This document shows positions 34,040 through 43,148 of a stretch of 64,000 nucleotides of DNA, piece after piece. The position numbers and the translations under genes are program-made. Origin of the DNA: Levilactobacillus mulengensis (lineage in GTDB: Bacteria > Bacillota > Bacilli > Lactobacillales > Lactobacillaceae); the NCBI RefSeq assembly GCF_003946045.1, contig NZ_RHNW01000011.1:50265-114264 (forward strand). The letters run 5' to 3'. The notes beneath the pieces were generated by a model. The model was given only the letters and a program-made list of their open reading frames with translations, ran no database searches and was not told where the DNA came from. Each line of letters begins with the position of its first letter. The stretch's first letter is position 1.

Positions 34040-35776
34040 ATGGCTTATCAAGCACTTTACCGGGTCTGGCGGCCCCAGCGATTCGAGGATATGATTGGGC
34101 AAGAAGTCATTACCCGCACCTTGAAAAACGCCATTACGACCAACCAAATCAGTCACGCGTACCTCTTTGCTGGTCCGCGGGGAACCGGGAAGACCTCGGC
34201 GGCTAAAATCTTTGCGAAGGCCATCAACTGTCACCATCAAACGGACGGCGAACCCTGCAATGAATGTGAGACCTGCAAGGCCATCACTGAGGGGACGCTC
34301 AACGATGTGATTGAAATCGATGCGGCTTCGAACAACGGGGTCGAAGAAATTCGGGATATCCGGGATAAGGTGAAGTACGCGCCGACCGTGGCCGATTACA
34401 AAGTCTACATTATTGATGAAGTTCATATGTTATCGACGGGGGCCTTCAACGCGCTGTTAAAGACGTTGGAAGAGCCACCGGCTAACGTGATCTTTATTTT
34501 GGCAACCACGGAACCCCACAAGATTCCAGCCACAATTATTTCGCGGACCCAACGGTTTGATTTCAAACGAATTGCGGCCAATGATAGTTACAACCGAATG
34601 ACCTATATTTTGGACCAAAAGGGTGTCACCTACGACGAACAGGCCGTTAAGGTGATTGCCAAGGCGGCCGAAGGTGGTATGCGGGATGCCCTGAGCATTC
34701 TCGACCAGGCGTTGTCCTTTGGGGATAATGAAATCACCTTAGATAACGCGCTGTTGGTGACGGGGAGTGTGACCCATGAACTGTTGGCAACCTACGTGCA
34801 ACAGGTTCTGGCCGGAGATACCAAGGCGGCCTTAGCCACGCTCCAATCCGTTTTGGAAGCGGGCAAGGATGCCGAGCGGTTCACCGAGGACGTCATCAGC
34901 TATGCGCGTGACCTGCTACTCTATCAACAGGCCCCGCAGCTGGTTGAAGAGGCCGAGATGGGCAGTGTGAGCGAGGACTTCCAGGCTTTGGCTAAGAAGA
35001 CACCAGCGCAGACCATGTACGCCATGATCAATGAGTTAAACGCCATTCAACAACAGATGCGGTTCACCACCCATCCCGACGTTTACCTAGAAATCTTGAC
35101 CATTAAATTGGCCGAAATTGGCCGGCAGGTGGGTGCAGCCCAGCCGACAGTACCCACGGCTGAAGCATCCGCCGCGCCACAGGCAGCAGCCAGTTCAACC
35201 GAACTGACATCCCTGCAACACGAGGTCGACCAACTACGCAACACGGTCAAGCAACTGGAACAAGCTCCGGTTGCGGCGAAACCCGCAGCGGCCAAGCCAC
35301 GAACGACGAAGTCAGCGCCGGCTAAAGAAGTCAATCTCGCGAAGATCTATCCCGTTCTGGGGTCGGCTACGCGGGAGAAACTCAACCAACTCCAAGAAGT
35401 TTGGCCGGACCTGCTGGACACGTTGTCCATTACCCAGCGGGCCGTGATGAAGGTCTCACAACCGGTCGCGGCGGCGGATTCCGGAGTCATTGTGGCCTTT
35501 GATTACTCCTTCCTGTACCAGCGTGCGACGACCGATCATGAGTTGACCGACGCCCTGGAAAATGGGTTGGATCGCATGATTGGGACGGCGTTACCCGTCG
35601 TCTTCGTGCCTAAGGATGACTGGCCAACGATTCGGAAGAATTATTTGACAGCCCACCGTGAGGAGTTGCAAAATAACGCTGAGTCACCGGAACCGGCCAA
35701 GCCAGCACCTAATCCCGTCGTCACCAAGGCGGAAGAGCTGTTTGGTAAAGATGTTGTTGATGTTAAAAATGATTAA
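34040..35776 (+). CDS. dnaX: DNA polymerase III subunits gamma/tau
   Basis: Clamp-loader ATPase. LYRVWRPQRFEDMIGQ start, Walker A GPRGTGKTS (about 45-53), zinc module C..CETC (about 64-80), DEVHML (about 119), SRTQRFDF sensor 1. 578 residues, with an Ala/Pro-rich linker (about 370-430) before the tau-type C-terminal domain. ATG 34040 after AAAGGAAC; ATG 34010 is in frame without a site. Head of dnaX-ybaB-recR-yaaL. Confidence 0.96.
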   Translation: MAYQALYRVWRPQRFEDMIGQEVITRTLKNAITTNQISHAYLFAGPRGTGKTSAAKIFAKAINCHHQTDGEPCNECETCKAITEGTLNDVIEIDAASNNGVEEIRDIRDKVKYAPTVADYKVYIIDEVHMLSTGAFNALLKTLEEPPANVIFILATTEPHKIPATIISRTQRFDFKRIAANDSYNRMTYILDQKGVTYDEQAVKVIAKAAEGGMRDALSILDQALSFGDNEITLDNALLVTGSVTHELLATYVQQVLAGDTKAALATLQSVLEAGKDAERFTEDVISYARDLLLYQQAPQLVEEAEMGSVSEDFQALAKKTPAQTMYAMINELNAIQQQMRFTTHPDVYLEILTIKLAEIGRQVGAAQPTVPTAEASAAPQAAASSTELTSLQHEVDQLRNTVKQLEQAPVAAKPAAAKPRTTKSAPAKEVNLAKIYPVLGSATREKLNQLQEVWPDLLDTLSITQRAVMKVSQPVAAADSGVIVAFDYSFLYQRATTDHELTDALENGLDRMIGTALPVVFVPKDDWPTIRKNYLTAHREELQNNAESPEPAKPAPNPVVTKAEELFGKDVVDVKND

Positions 35777-35795
35777 AACCTTGAAAGGATGATTA

Positions 35796-36116
35796 ATGAT
35801 GCGGAACATGGGAAATATGGGGAACATGATGAAACAAATGCGTCAAATGCAAAAGAAGATGGAAGAGGACCAAAACAACTTGAACGCCCAAAGCTTCACC
35901 GGCGTTTCACCAGATAGCATGGTCCAAGCCACCTTTACCGGCGAACGGAAGATGACCGACCTGACTATCAAGCCAGAAGCCATCGATCCCGATGATCCGG
36001 ATATGTTGGCTGACTTAGTCTTGGCCGCCGTTAACGATGCCTTGGGCCAAGTTGATGCAGCAACGAAACAATCCCTGGGCAAATACACGCAAGGCATGAA
36101 CATTCCCGGGATGTAA
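35796..36116 (+). CDS. ybaB: Nucleoid-associated protein, YbaB/EbfC family
   Basis: About 106 residues; Met/Gln-rich N-terminal helix ([19 protein letters not shown]), then the YbaB dimer fold ([30 protein letters not shown]). Binds DNA as a dimer; always between dnaX and recR. ATG 35796 or 35799 after AAAGGATG. Confidence 0.95.
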   Translation: MMRNMGNMGNMMKQMRQMQKKMEEDQNNLNAQSFTGVSPDSMVQATFTGERKMTDLTIKPEAIDPDDPDMLADLVLAAVNDALGQVDAATKQSLGKYTQGMNIPGM

Positions 36117-36137
36117 TTTAGAAAGGACGTTGTGACC

Positions 36138-36737
36138 ATGCAGTATCCAGAACCGATTGCCCAACTGATCGACAGCTACATGAAGCTGCCCGGCATTGGG
36201 CAAAAGTCAGCGACGCGGCTGGCCTTCTTCACGATTGATATGCAAGAAGACGACGTCACGGCGTTTTCCAAGGCTTTAATTTCAGCTAAGAAAAACCTGC
36301 ACTTCTGTTCCATCTGTGGCAACATTACCGAGAGTGATCCGTGTGTCATCTGTACCGACAAGACGCGGGATCAATCGCACGTCTTAGTGGTCGAACAGGC
36401 CAAGGACATCATGGTGATGGAAAAAATGAAGGAATATCATGGCCTGTATCACGTTTTGCAAGGGGTCATGTCACCAATCGAAGGCAAGGGGCCGGAAGAC
36501 CTGAACATCGCCAGCCTCATCAATCGGTTACAGCAGAATCCGTCAATTAAAGAAGTCATCATCGCGACCAACGCCACGCCAGAGGGTGAAGCCACGGCCA
36601 TGTACCTGTCACGCTTGATCAAGCCAGCCGGTATCAAGGTTACGCGCTTAGCCCACGGTCTGTCCGTCGGGAGTGATATCGAATACGCGGATGAAATGAC
36701 GCTGTTCAAGGCGGTTGAAGGCCGAACGGAAATGTAG
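36138..36737 (+). CDS. recR: Recombination protein RecR
   Basis: Part of RecFOR loading of RecA. Helix-hairpin-helix LPGIGQKSA (about 17-25), C4 zinc finger [16 protein letters not shown] (about 56-71), and Toprim domain ([31 protein letters not shown]). 199 residues from ATG 36138; an in-frame GTG at 36132 is closer to AAAGGA but ATG fits family starts better. Confidence 0.96.
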   Translation: MQYPEPIAQLIDSYMKLPGIGQKSATRLAFFTIDMQEDDVTAFSKALISAKKNLHFCSICGNITESDPCVICTDKTRDQSHVLVVEQAKDIMVMEKMKEYHGLYHVLQGVMSPIEGKGPEDLNIASLINRLQQNPSIKEVIIATNATPEGEATAMYLSRLIKPAGIKVTRLAHGLSVGSDIEYADEMTLFKAVEGRTEM

Positions 36738-36751
36738 AGGAGGGTTGCCAC

Positions 36752-37003
36752 ATGTTTGGACGAAAGAAACGGCAACTCCCGCGGTTGAAGGCTGCGTACG
36801 ATGAACAACTTCTGTTGAGCATCGACGACGCCAAGGACCGCTGGGACCACGCCAAGCAAACGGAAGAGGCCATTGCGGACGCCGACAATCAAATGACGGC
36901 CAACACCGCACTGGCCCGGCAGACGTACCTCTTCTTGTACCGCGAAGCCCGTCGCCGCCACGTCAGAGGAAAGCACATCTCTGCCGCAGTGTTCCGCGAT
37001 TAA
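36752..37003 (+). CDS. yaaL: YaaL family protein (DUF2508)
   Basis: 83 residues, highly charged and helical: MFGRKKRQLPRLKAAYDEQLLLSIDDAKDRWDHAKQ... Family of unknown function that follows recR in Firmicutes. ATG 36752 after GAGGAGGG. Terminator downstream. Confidence 0.9.
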   Translation: MFGRKKRQLPRLKAAYDEQLLLSIDDAKDRWDHAKQTEEAIADADNQMTANTALARQTYLFLYREARRRHVRGKHISAAVFRD

Positions 37004-37023
37004 TTTAATCAGTAATTGAGAAA

Positions 37024-37055
37024 GGACGAAGGCTGTTGTGGCTTTCGTCTTTTTT
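37024..37055 (+). terminator. Terminator of the dnaX operon
   Basis: GGACGAAGGC (37024-37033) / GCTTTCGTCT (37041-37050), then six Ts. Confidence 0.88.
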
Positions 37056-37136
37056 ACGTGCTCGTGTTGACGGGGCGTGTAGAATTGAGGGGAGCGAAGT
37101 TGAAAAAGTTTAAGCAACACGGTGATTGAAATATTT

Positions 37137-37164
37137 TTGAGCTCTTAGTTACCGCGTTTACAAT
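37137..37164 (+). promoter_or_regulatory. Promoter upstream of structured element C
   Basis: TTGAGC (37137-37142), 16 bases, TACAAT (37159-37164). RNA from here would reach element C after about 50 bases. Confidence 0.65.
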
Positions 37165-37220
37165 AGAAAAAGAAAGTCAGCATGTCAGTTGGACAAGCAT
37201 CGTGCGTGAACGTGAACGAC

Positions 37221-37468
37221 GGGCTTGATGAAAAGGTCCACGCAATGTCAGTGACCAGAGGTGGGCCAAGGTGACCAGCTGTGTCGGTGGTCTTGACTGA
37301 GTGAACTTCTCAGTCTAGAGCACGGGACGACCTTGGAAACTCGCGAATCACAGCGAGGTTTCAAGGCGAGGCGGAAGACCGCTTCTCAGGCTGGAGCCGT
37401 TCCCCACAGCAGGGCGCCTTGAGCCCACCGCCGGGAACGGAGTTGCACGCAGACATTTTCACCAAGCC
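37221..37468 (+). ncRNA. Structured dispersed RNA element, copy C
   Basis: Terminal helix GGCTTGATGAAAA 37222-37234 / TTTTCACCAAGCC 37456-37468 (one A-C mismatch): where A and B have GGGCTGG/CCAGCCC, both sides changed here. P2 GGTGGGC 37260-37266 / GCCCACC 37423-37429; hairpin GACTGAG 37295-37301 / CTCAGTC 37309-37315; second hairpin CTTGGAAACTCGC 37332-37344 / GCGAGGTTTCAAG 37353-37365; P3 GCTGTG / CACAGC. Has its own promoter, and tmk has a separate one downstream. Confidence 0.87.
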
Positions 37469-37515
37469 AAGTCGTGAACTTTTGGTAAGAAACAGGCGAA
37501 AGCTAGCGATGCAAA

Positions 37516-37544
37516 TAGACATCAATTCTGAATTCAAGTACAAT
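37516..37544 (+). promoter_or_regulatory. tmk promoter
   Basis: TAGACA (37516-37521), 17 bases, TACAAT (37539-37544). It lies between element C and tmk and gives a leader of about 20 bases. Confidence 0.75.
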
Positions 37545-37573
37545 ATAACTATCAAACAAAAATGGGGTCGAGT

Positions 37574-38218
37574 ATGTTGTCAGGAACGTTTATTAGTTTT
37601 GAAGGACCCGACGGCGCCGGGAAAACTAGCGCGCTGCAGGCCATTACCGCACAAATTGCGCCTGTGTTGGGTGACCGACTCACGATTACGCGAGAACCCG
37701 GGGGCAACCCGATTTCTGAGAGTATTCGGGCCATCATTTTAGACCGCGCCAACACGGCAATGGATTACCGCACGGAAGCCTTACTGTACGCAGCGGCTCG
37801 GCGGCAACACTTAGCGGAGACCATTTTACCCGCATTAGCCGCCGACAAGTTGGTGCTGTGTGACCGTTACGTGGACAGCTCCGTTGCCTATCAAGGGGCC
37901 GGCCGCGAAATCGGGGAAGCCGCCGTTGCCCAAATGAATGAATTTGCCACGGACGGGTTGTTGCCCGCATTGACCGTGTACTTTGATGTGCCCGCTGAAG
38001 TTGGGTTACACCGAATTCAAGCGCACCGGGACCCCCAGAAGGTCGACCGGTTAGACGTTGAGCAGGCGGCCTTTCATGACCGGGTCCGGGCGGCCTATTT
38101 GCGCTTACAAGCGGCGCACCCGGACCGCATCAAGCTGATTGATGCCACGCAGGCCCCCGAAGTTGTGGTGGAACAGGCGTTGGCACTCATCAAGCACACG
38201 GCCCAAGCTTACTTTTAA
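37574..38218 (+). CDS. tmk: Thymidylate kinase
   Basis: dTMP to dTDP. P-loop EGPDGAGKTS (about 9-18), DR in REPGGNP (about 43) and CDRYVDSSVAYQGAGR (about 95-110) with the LID. 214 residues from ATG 37574; another ATG at 37562 is in frame, with the start not settled because neither has a strong site. Leads tmk-pstA-holB-yabA-rsmI. Confidence 0.95.
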   Translation: MLSGTFISFEGPDGAGKTSALQAITAQIAPVLGDRLTITREPGGNPISESIRAIILDRANTAMDYRTEALLYAAARRQHLAETILPALAADKLVLCDRYVDSSVAYQGAGREIGEAAVAQMNEFATDGLLPALTVYFDVPAEVGLHRIQAHRDPQKVDRLDVEQAAFHDRVRAAYLRLQAAHPDRIKLIDATQAPEVVVEQALALIKHTAQAYF

Positions 38219-38245
38219 CACCGGCATTGAGGGAGGAAACCAGTT

Positions 38246-38575
38246 ATGAAATTATTAATCGCCATTGTCCAAGATAAGGATGCAAACCGACTCAGTAATG
38301 AATTTATCGATCACGATATTCGCGCGACCCGGTTATCCACGACCGGCGGCTTCTTAAAGTCTGGGAACACGACGTTTATGATTGGGTTAGAAGACGAGCG
38401 CGTCGATGAGGTGCTGGACATGATCAAGGAAGCCAGCCACACGCGCCAGCAGTTCATGACGCCACCGGTTAACCTGGATGCCCAACTCGACAGTACTTCC
38501 GCCTACCCGGTCGAAGTTCAGGTCGGCGGGGCCACGGTATTCGTGATGCCTGTTGAGCAGTTCCACCGTTTTTAG
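38246..38575 (+). CDS. pstA: Cyclic di-AMP receptor PstA/DarA (YaaQ, PII-like)
   Basis: 109-residue trimeric PII-like protein: MKLLIAIVQDKDANRLSNEFI, RLSTTGGFLKSGNTTFMIG (about 31-49), then the c-di-AMP-binding loops. Function beyond binding is unclear. GGGAGGAAA before ATG 38246. Standard place between tmk and holB. The window also has the c-di-AMP-controlled K+ importer family member kimA. Confidence 0.94.
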   Translation: MKLLIAIVQDKDANRLSNEFIDHDIRATRLSTTGGFLKSGNTTFMIGLEDERVDEVLDMIKEASHTRQQFMTPPVNLDAQLDSTSAYPVEVQVGGATVFVMPVEQFHRF

Positions 38576-38584
38576 GAGGAAAAT

Positions 38585-39598
38585 ATGACCGAAGAATCCG
38601 TGGTCGCCACGGCCCAACGGCTTCAGCCGCAACTCGTGACCCACTTTATGCAACTGATTCAAACCAATCATTTGGCGCACGCCTACCTCTTTAATGGGGC
38701 GGATGGGACCGGCCGGCAAGCGGTTGCCCGGACCGTGGCTATGCGGTTGTTTTGCCAAAATGTCACGGCTGAGGGCTTGCCCTGTGGCACGTGTGCCGAG
38801 TGCCGGCGCATCATGGTGGGCGACCATCCCGACGTGGTCAGCGTGGTCCCGGACGGTCAACGTATCAAGGTCGACCAAGTCCGCTACTTAAAGGCGGAAT
38901 TCACCAAGAGTGCGGTGGAGGGCAATCAAAAGATCTTCATCGTCGACCAGGTCGACCGCATGACGACCGGCGCCGCCAATAGCCTGTTAAAGTTCATCGA
39001 AGAACCCGTGGGTAACACGGTGGCATTATTACTGACGGCCAATAAAAACCTGATTTTACCCACAATTTTGTCGCGGACGCAGGTCGTTGATTTTCTCCGG
39101 GTGTCACCGAGCGCCCTGACGGATGCCTTAGCCACGGCCGGCGTCGTTCCAAGTCAACGCTACTTGTTGACCACCTTAACGGAAAGCGTCAGTGCCGCCT
39201 TGGACTTGACGACGGATGACTGGTTAAAGGACGCGCAGACGGCGGTAGGCCAATGGTTAGCCGCCTGCTGTGCTAAGGACGAGCGGGCCTTTGTCCGCGT
39301 GCAAACGGACCTGGTGCCCCTCGGGAGCAATCGGGATCGCCAAGGCATCCTTTTGGACATGGTCGTTCAGGCCTGGCACGATGCCTTACGCCAACAGTCG
39401 GGGACGGTCGGCCCAGATGACCTGGCCTATCCGCAGGTGGCACAGGCGAGTCGTGAGGTAGGTCAACGCCTATCCATCGATCAGCTGGTGGCCATCATGA
39501 CGCTGACGCTTGCCACGCGCGGGCAGTTGGCCGGGAACATGAATTTTCAAGCAATCTTAGAAGCCTTAACGTTACAGATTCTGGCGCAAATGCGCTAA
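38585..39598 (+). CDS. holB: DNA polymerase III subunit delta'
   Basis: 337 residues. AAA+ clamp-loader subunit with a degenerate P-loop (NGADGTGRQAVA, about 36-47: Arg for Lys), zinc module CGTCAECRR (about 61-69), VDQVDRMTTGAANSLLKFIEEP (about 120-141) and SRTQVVDF. AGGAGG precedes ATG 38585. The RicT/YaaT gene that usually follows holB is missing; yabA starts 29 bases later. Confidence 0.94.
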   Translation: MTEESVVATAQRLQPQLVTHFMQLIQTNHLAHAYLFNGADGTGRQAVARTVAMRLFCQNVTAEGLPCGTCAECRRIMVGDHPDVVSVVPDGQRIKVDQVRYLKAEFTKSAVEGNQKIFIVDQVDRMTTGAANSLLKFIEEPVGNTVALLLTANKNLILPTILSRTQVVDFLRVSPSALTDALATAGVVPSQRYLLTTLTESVSAALDLTTDDWLKDAQTAVGQWLAACCAKDERAFVRVQTDLVPLGSNRDRQGILLDMVVQAWHDALRQQSGTVGPDDLAYPQVAQASREVGQRLSIDQLVAIMTLTLATRGQLAGNMNFQAILEALTLQILAQMR

Positions 39599-39627
39599 GA
39601 CTAGTCAGCATTGGAGGGGTGGCAGCT

Positions 39628-39966
39628 TTGGATAAAGAAGAAGTTTATGATCAGTTCAAGAGTCTTGAGGGTCAGTTGCAGCAGATGCTCGCCCAATTCT
39701 CTGACTTACAAACGCAGATGACGCAGGTGTTTGAGCAGAATGCCGAATTAGAAATTGAGAATCAGCACTTGCGGGACTTGGTGCGGGAGCTACAGAAGAC
39801 ATTGCCTGAGGATCCCGAAACACCCCAAGGGCTCTCCAAGTCGCGACAGATTCTGGAGAAACTTTACGAGGAAGGCTTTCACGTTTGCCGGGAATTCTAC
39901 GGAACCCGGCGCAAGCAGGATGAGGAATGTGCCTTTTGCCTGGAAGTTATTTACCGCGATCAGTAG
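39628..39966 (+). CDS. yabA: Replication initiation control protein YabA
   Basis: Negative regulator of DnaA that binds DnaA and DnaN. N-terminal leucine-zipper coiled coil (residues 1-55) and C-terminal zinc site FHVCREF...CAFCLEVI (about 85-107). 112 residues. TTG 39628 is chosen: GGAGGGG (39613-39619) runs into the in-frame GTG 39619, leaving TTG at proper spacing. Confidence 0.93.
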   Translation: MDKEEVYDQFKSLEGQLQQMLAQFSDLQTQMTQVFEQNAELEIENQHLRDLVRELQKTLPEDPETPQGLSKSRQILEKLYEEGFHVCREFYGTRRKQDEECAFCLEVIYRDQ

Positions 39967-39974
39967 GAGGCCAC

Positions 39975-40859
39975 ATGATGGAACGAACACGGAGTTTTAA
40001 GGACGATGCTCAGGGACATTTATACCTGGTGCCAACGCCCATTGGGAACCTGGACGACATGACCTTTCGGGCGGTTAAGACCCTAAAGGCCGCTGATTTA
40101 ATTGCCGCTGAGGATACCCGCAACACGCAGAAATTATTAAATCATTTTGAAATTACCACGAAACAAATCAGCTTTCACGAACACAATACGCAGGAACGCA
40201 TTCCCCAGTTGGTAGCCAAACTCCAACAGGGACAAGACATTGCGCAGGTCAGTGACGCGGGGATGCCGTCCATTTCGGATCCCGGTCATGAGCTAGTCAA
40301 TGCCTGTATCGCGGCACAGATTCCCGTGGTGCCACTCCCTGGGGCCAATGCGGGGTTAACTGCGTTGATTGCCTCTGGCTTACTGCCACAACCGTTTTAT
40401 TTTTACGGGTTCTTAGACCGGAAACCCAAGGATCAACGGTCTGAAATCGAGGGCTTGGCGCAACGCCCAGAAACCTTGATTTTCTACGAAGCTCCCCACC
40501 GGCTGAAAAAGACCCTGCAAAACCTGGCAACGGGTTTTGGGGATGATCGGCCCGCCGTGCTGTGTCGAGAACTCACCAAGCGCTACGAGGAATTTCTCCG
40601 CGGCTCTTTAGCCGAACTGGCTGAATGGGCCGCCACGGATACGGTCCGGGGCGAATTCGTGGTGTTGGTTGGCGGGAATCCCGCACCCACCACGACGGCA
40701 ACGACGGCGGTCGATTTGAGTGAACCCGTCGAAGTTCAGGTCGACCGGTTGATTGCGGCGGGGGAGAAGCCCAACGCTGCCATCAAAGAGGTCGCTAACC
40801 TGCGTGGCGTGAAGAAACAAGCAATCTATAACACGTATCATCATTTAGACAAGGAGTGA
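39975..40859 (+). CDS. rsmI: 16S rRNA (cytidine(1402)-2'-O)-methyltransferase
   Basis: YLVPTPIGNLDDMTFRAVKTLKAADLIAAEDTRNT (about 14-48) is the RsmI signature of this tetrapyrrole-methylase-like enzyme; SDAGMPSISDPG (about 93-104) and CRELTKRYEE follow. 295 residues. ATG 39975 and ATG 39978 are adjacent, after AGGAGG. Confidence 0.96.
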   Translation: MMERTRSFKDDAQGHLYLVPTPIGNLDDMTFRAVKTLKAADLIAAEDTRNTQKLLNHFEITTKQISFHEHNTQERIPQLVAKLQQGQDIAQVSDAGMPSISDPGHELVNACIAAQIPVVPLPGANAGLTALIASGLLPQPFYFYGFLDRKPKDQRSEIEGLAQRPETLIFYEAPHRLKKTLQNLATGFGDDRPAVLCRELTKRYEEFLRGSLAELAEWAATDTVRGEFVVLVGGNPAPTTTATTAVDLSEPVEVQVDRLIAAGEKPNAAIKEVANLRGVKKQAIYNTYHHLDKE

Positions 40860-40864
40860 CCTAG

Positions 40865-41608
40865 GTGGCCGCAAATGAATTTACCGAACCTCATCGTGTC
40901 GTTTACTACGAAGCAGACGATACCGGCCATTTAACCCTGGCCATGTTGATCGACCTCTTCGTGCTGGTCTCTGAGGATCAGAACGCTGCACTGGGGTTGA
41001 CCACAGAATTTGTGCAATCCCATGGGGTGGGCTGGGTCGTGACCCAGTACCACATTCAGGTGACCCAGTTGCCAGCAATTGGCGCCCAAGTAACGCTGAA
41101 GACCCGGGCAACGTCGTTTAACAAGTACTTTGCCTACCGCGAATACTGGTTGCTCGACGCCGACGGCAATCAGTTGGCCTACGCCGAAGGAATCTGGGTG
41201 ACTATGAGTTACGCGACCCGCAAGATTGCGGCGATTCCGGCTGAAATCATGGCGCCTTATGAGAGTGAGCCGAGCGTGCGGTTACCCCGGTTACCTCGAC
41301 CAGACCGATTGTCTGAGAAAACCACGTTGACGGATAAGCCCTACACGGTCCGTTACTTTGATATCGATGAAAATGGACACGTCAACAACGCCCACTACTT
41401 CGAGTGGATGCTGGATGCCCTACCGGCGGACTTTTTACGCCAGCATCAGCCGAAAGATATCCGGATCCGCTATGAAAATGAGGTCACGTACGGCCGGCAA
41501 GTCACTAGCGATTATGCGCAGCCGGATGACGCGTTGGTGAGTCAACATGCCATCTACAGTGGCGACGTGTTAGCTGCCAAAGCAACGATTCAGTGGCAAG
41601 CACGGTAG
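40865..41608 (+). CDS. fat: Acyl-ACP thioesterase
   Basis: 247 residues, double hot-dog: HRVVYYEADDTGHLTLAMLIDLF at the start and YTVRYFDIDENGHVNNAHYFEWMLDALP (about 158-185) with the catalytic Asn-His pair. Releases fatty acids from ACP. GTG 40865, five bases after rsmI; probably the end of that operon. Confidence 0.9.
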   Translation: MAANEFTEPHRVVYYEADDTGHLTLAMLIDLFVLVSEDQNAALGLTTEFVQSHGVGWVVTQYHIQVTQLPAIGAQVTLKTRATSFNKYFAYREYWLLDADGNQLAYAEGIWVTMSYATRKIAAIPAEIMAPYESEPSVRLPRLPRPDRLSEKTTLTDKPYTVRYFDIDENGHVNNAHYFEWMLDALPADFLRQHQPKDIRIRYENEVTYGRQVTSDYAQPDDALVSQHAIYSGDVLAAKATIQWQAR

Positions 41609-41639
41609 TCTTTTTAAGAAAATTCAAGCAGAGAAGATG

Positions 41640-41801
41640 TCGCGCCCGTCCGTTTGTGGTAGTATAATAAACTGATAAAGACAGTAAACGGGCGCAACAA
41701 CCGAGACAGATGGTTAGCGGTGGGCGAGTTCGGCCACCGCTTTTCACTTCCCGGCAACTCACCGGCTTGGTGAAGTCCAGTAAAGGGGAACGCAAGTAAT
41801 T
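41640..41801 (+). promoter_or_regulatory. tsaB promoter and leader with terminator-like hairpin
   Basis: TATAAT (about 41664-41669) lies in the loop of a stem GCGCCCGT.CGTTT / AAACGGGCGC (41642-41697). Further down, GCGGTGG (41717) / CCACCGC then TTTTC makes a terminator-like hairpin to about 41746. It could be an attenuator before tsaB-rimI. Confidence 0.55.
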
Positions 41802-42530
41802 ATGAAGATTTTAGCAATTGATACATCGAATCGACCTTTGAGCGTCGCCGTGTTAGATGACAGCACGGTGTTAGCTGCCATCACGGTCACCGTTCATCAA
41901 AAACACGCGGAGTACCTTTTACCAGAAATTGAACGACTTCTGGGGATGGCGAATCTCAAGCCGACGGACCTTGACCGGGTCGTTGTCGCCGCGGGACCGG
42001 GTTCCTACACGGGGATTCGGATTGCCGTGACGACCGCCAAGACGCTCGCGTCGACGCTAGACATTGAGCTGGTGGCCGTTTCCAGTCTGGCAACGCTCGC
42101 AGCCAACGTGCCGGTGGAAGGTGCCCTGGTAGCGCCTTTGTTTGACGCCCGGAATCAAAACGTCTTTGCTGGGTTGTACCGGATTAAAGATGGCGTGCCA
42201 ACGGCCGTGATTGCGGACGCCCACACGAACATCACGAGTTTCTTAGAGGCTGTGACGGAGTACGCTGAACCCGTTTGGTTCCTGGGGGATGCCAGCCACT
42301 TTGCTGACCTAATTAACACGACCGTGTCAGCTGCGACCCCTAAGATCAGCCCTTGGTTGAACCTTCCCCAAGTTGCCACCATTGGTTTACTGGGGCAAGA
42401 GATGGCGCCCGTCAAGGATGTCGACCGATTTGTGCCGAACTATTTACGTTTGACGCAGGCTGAAGCGGAATGGCAAGCGAAGAACCCGAATAATAAAAAG
42501 GATAACGACTCATATGTTGAAAAAATTTAA
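41802..42530 (+). CDS. tsaB: tRNA threonylcarbamoyladenosine biosynthesis protein TsaB
   Basis: 242-residue ASKHA-fold partner of TsaD: ILAIDTSNRPLSVAVLDD at the start, VAAGPGSYTGIRIAVTTAKTLAS (about 62-84), FDARNQNVFAGLY (about 108). Needed for t6A37 of tRNA. ATG 41802 after AAAGGGGAA. tsaE is not adjacent here. Confidence 0.94.
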   Translation: MKILAIDTSNRPLSVAVLDDSTVLAAITVTVHQKHAEYLLPEIERLLGMANLKPTDLDRVVVAAGPGSYTGIRIAVTTAKTLASTLDIELVAVSSLATLAANVPVEGALVAPLFDARNQNVFAGLYRIKDGVPTAVIADAHTNITSFLEAVTEYAEPVWFLGDASHFADLINTTVSAATPKISPWLNLPQVATIGLLGQEMAPVKDVDRFVPNYLRLTQAEAEWQAKNPNNKKDNDSYVEKI

Positions 42531-43107
42531 AGTCTGGTATAAAAATATTTTTGGCAGCCGGCGCGAACAGGTGCGTGAGGAGGCTATGGACGTCAAGAAC
42601 CACCGGGTAGACATCCGGGAGGTCACTTATTTTGTGGCGAAAGCGCTCTTCACGGATATCCCCGAAATGATCGAGATTGAACGGGCGGTTTACGCTGGCA
42701 AGGCCCCGTGGGACTCCACGGCCTTCGCCAACGAACTGCGCCGGGAGAAGGATCGGCTTTACCTGGTTATTCGTAAGGAAGATAAGTTGCTGGCTTTCAT
42801 TGGCTGTACCTTTGACGAACGGAACCAAGACGCCCATATCACCAATATTGCCGTACTGCCGGACTACCAGAACCGGGGACTTGGGCGGTTTTTATTGGCC
42901 ATCATGATCAAAAAGGCACGTAAGCTGAACTATAAGTCTGTCAGCTTAGAGGTCCGCGTCTCCAATACCAATGCCCAACGCCTCTACCGGGACTTGGACT
43001 TTGAGCAGACCGGCATCAAGCGGGGCTACTATTTAGGCGACCACGAAGACGCAGCGGATATGAAACTGTACTTAAACGATGACACCGTTGCGGACGCAGA
43101 CGAGTAG
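42514..43107 (+). CDS. rimI: Ribosomal protein S18-alanine N-acetyltransferase RimI
   Basis: GNAT fold: [21 protein letters not shown] (about 48-68), acetyl-CoA loop [19 protein letters not shown] (about 114-132), [30 protein letters not shown]. 197 residues from ATG 42514, overlapping tsaB by 17 bases; an ATG at 42586 preceded by GAGGAGG is an alternative and gives the usual 173. Between tsaB and tsaD as often. Confidence 0.92.
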   Translation: MLKKFKVWYKNIFGSRREQVREEAMDVKNHRVDIREVTYFVAKALFTDIPEMIEIERAVYAGKAPWDSTAFANELRREKDRLYLVIRKEDKLLAFIGCTFDERNQDAHITNIAVLPDYQNRGLGRFLLAIMIKKARKLNYKSVSLEVRVSNTNAQRLYRDLDFEQTGIKRGYYLGDHEDAADMKLYLNDDTVADADE

Positions 43108-43130
43108 GCGTTTGGCCACTCGTCTTTTTA
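43099..43130 (+). terminator. Terminator overlapping the rimI stop
   Basis: GACGAGT (43099-43105) / ACTCGTC (43118-43124) followed by five Ts; the stop codon TAG is at the end of the left arm. Confidence 0.75.
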
Positions 43131-43148
43131 ATTGAATGCGTAAATAAA

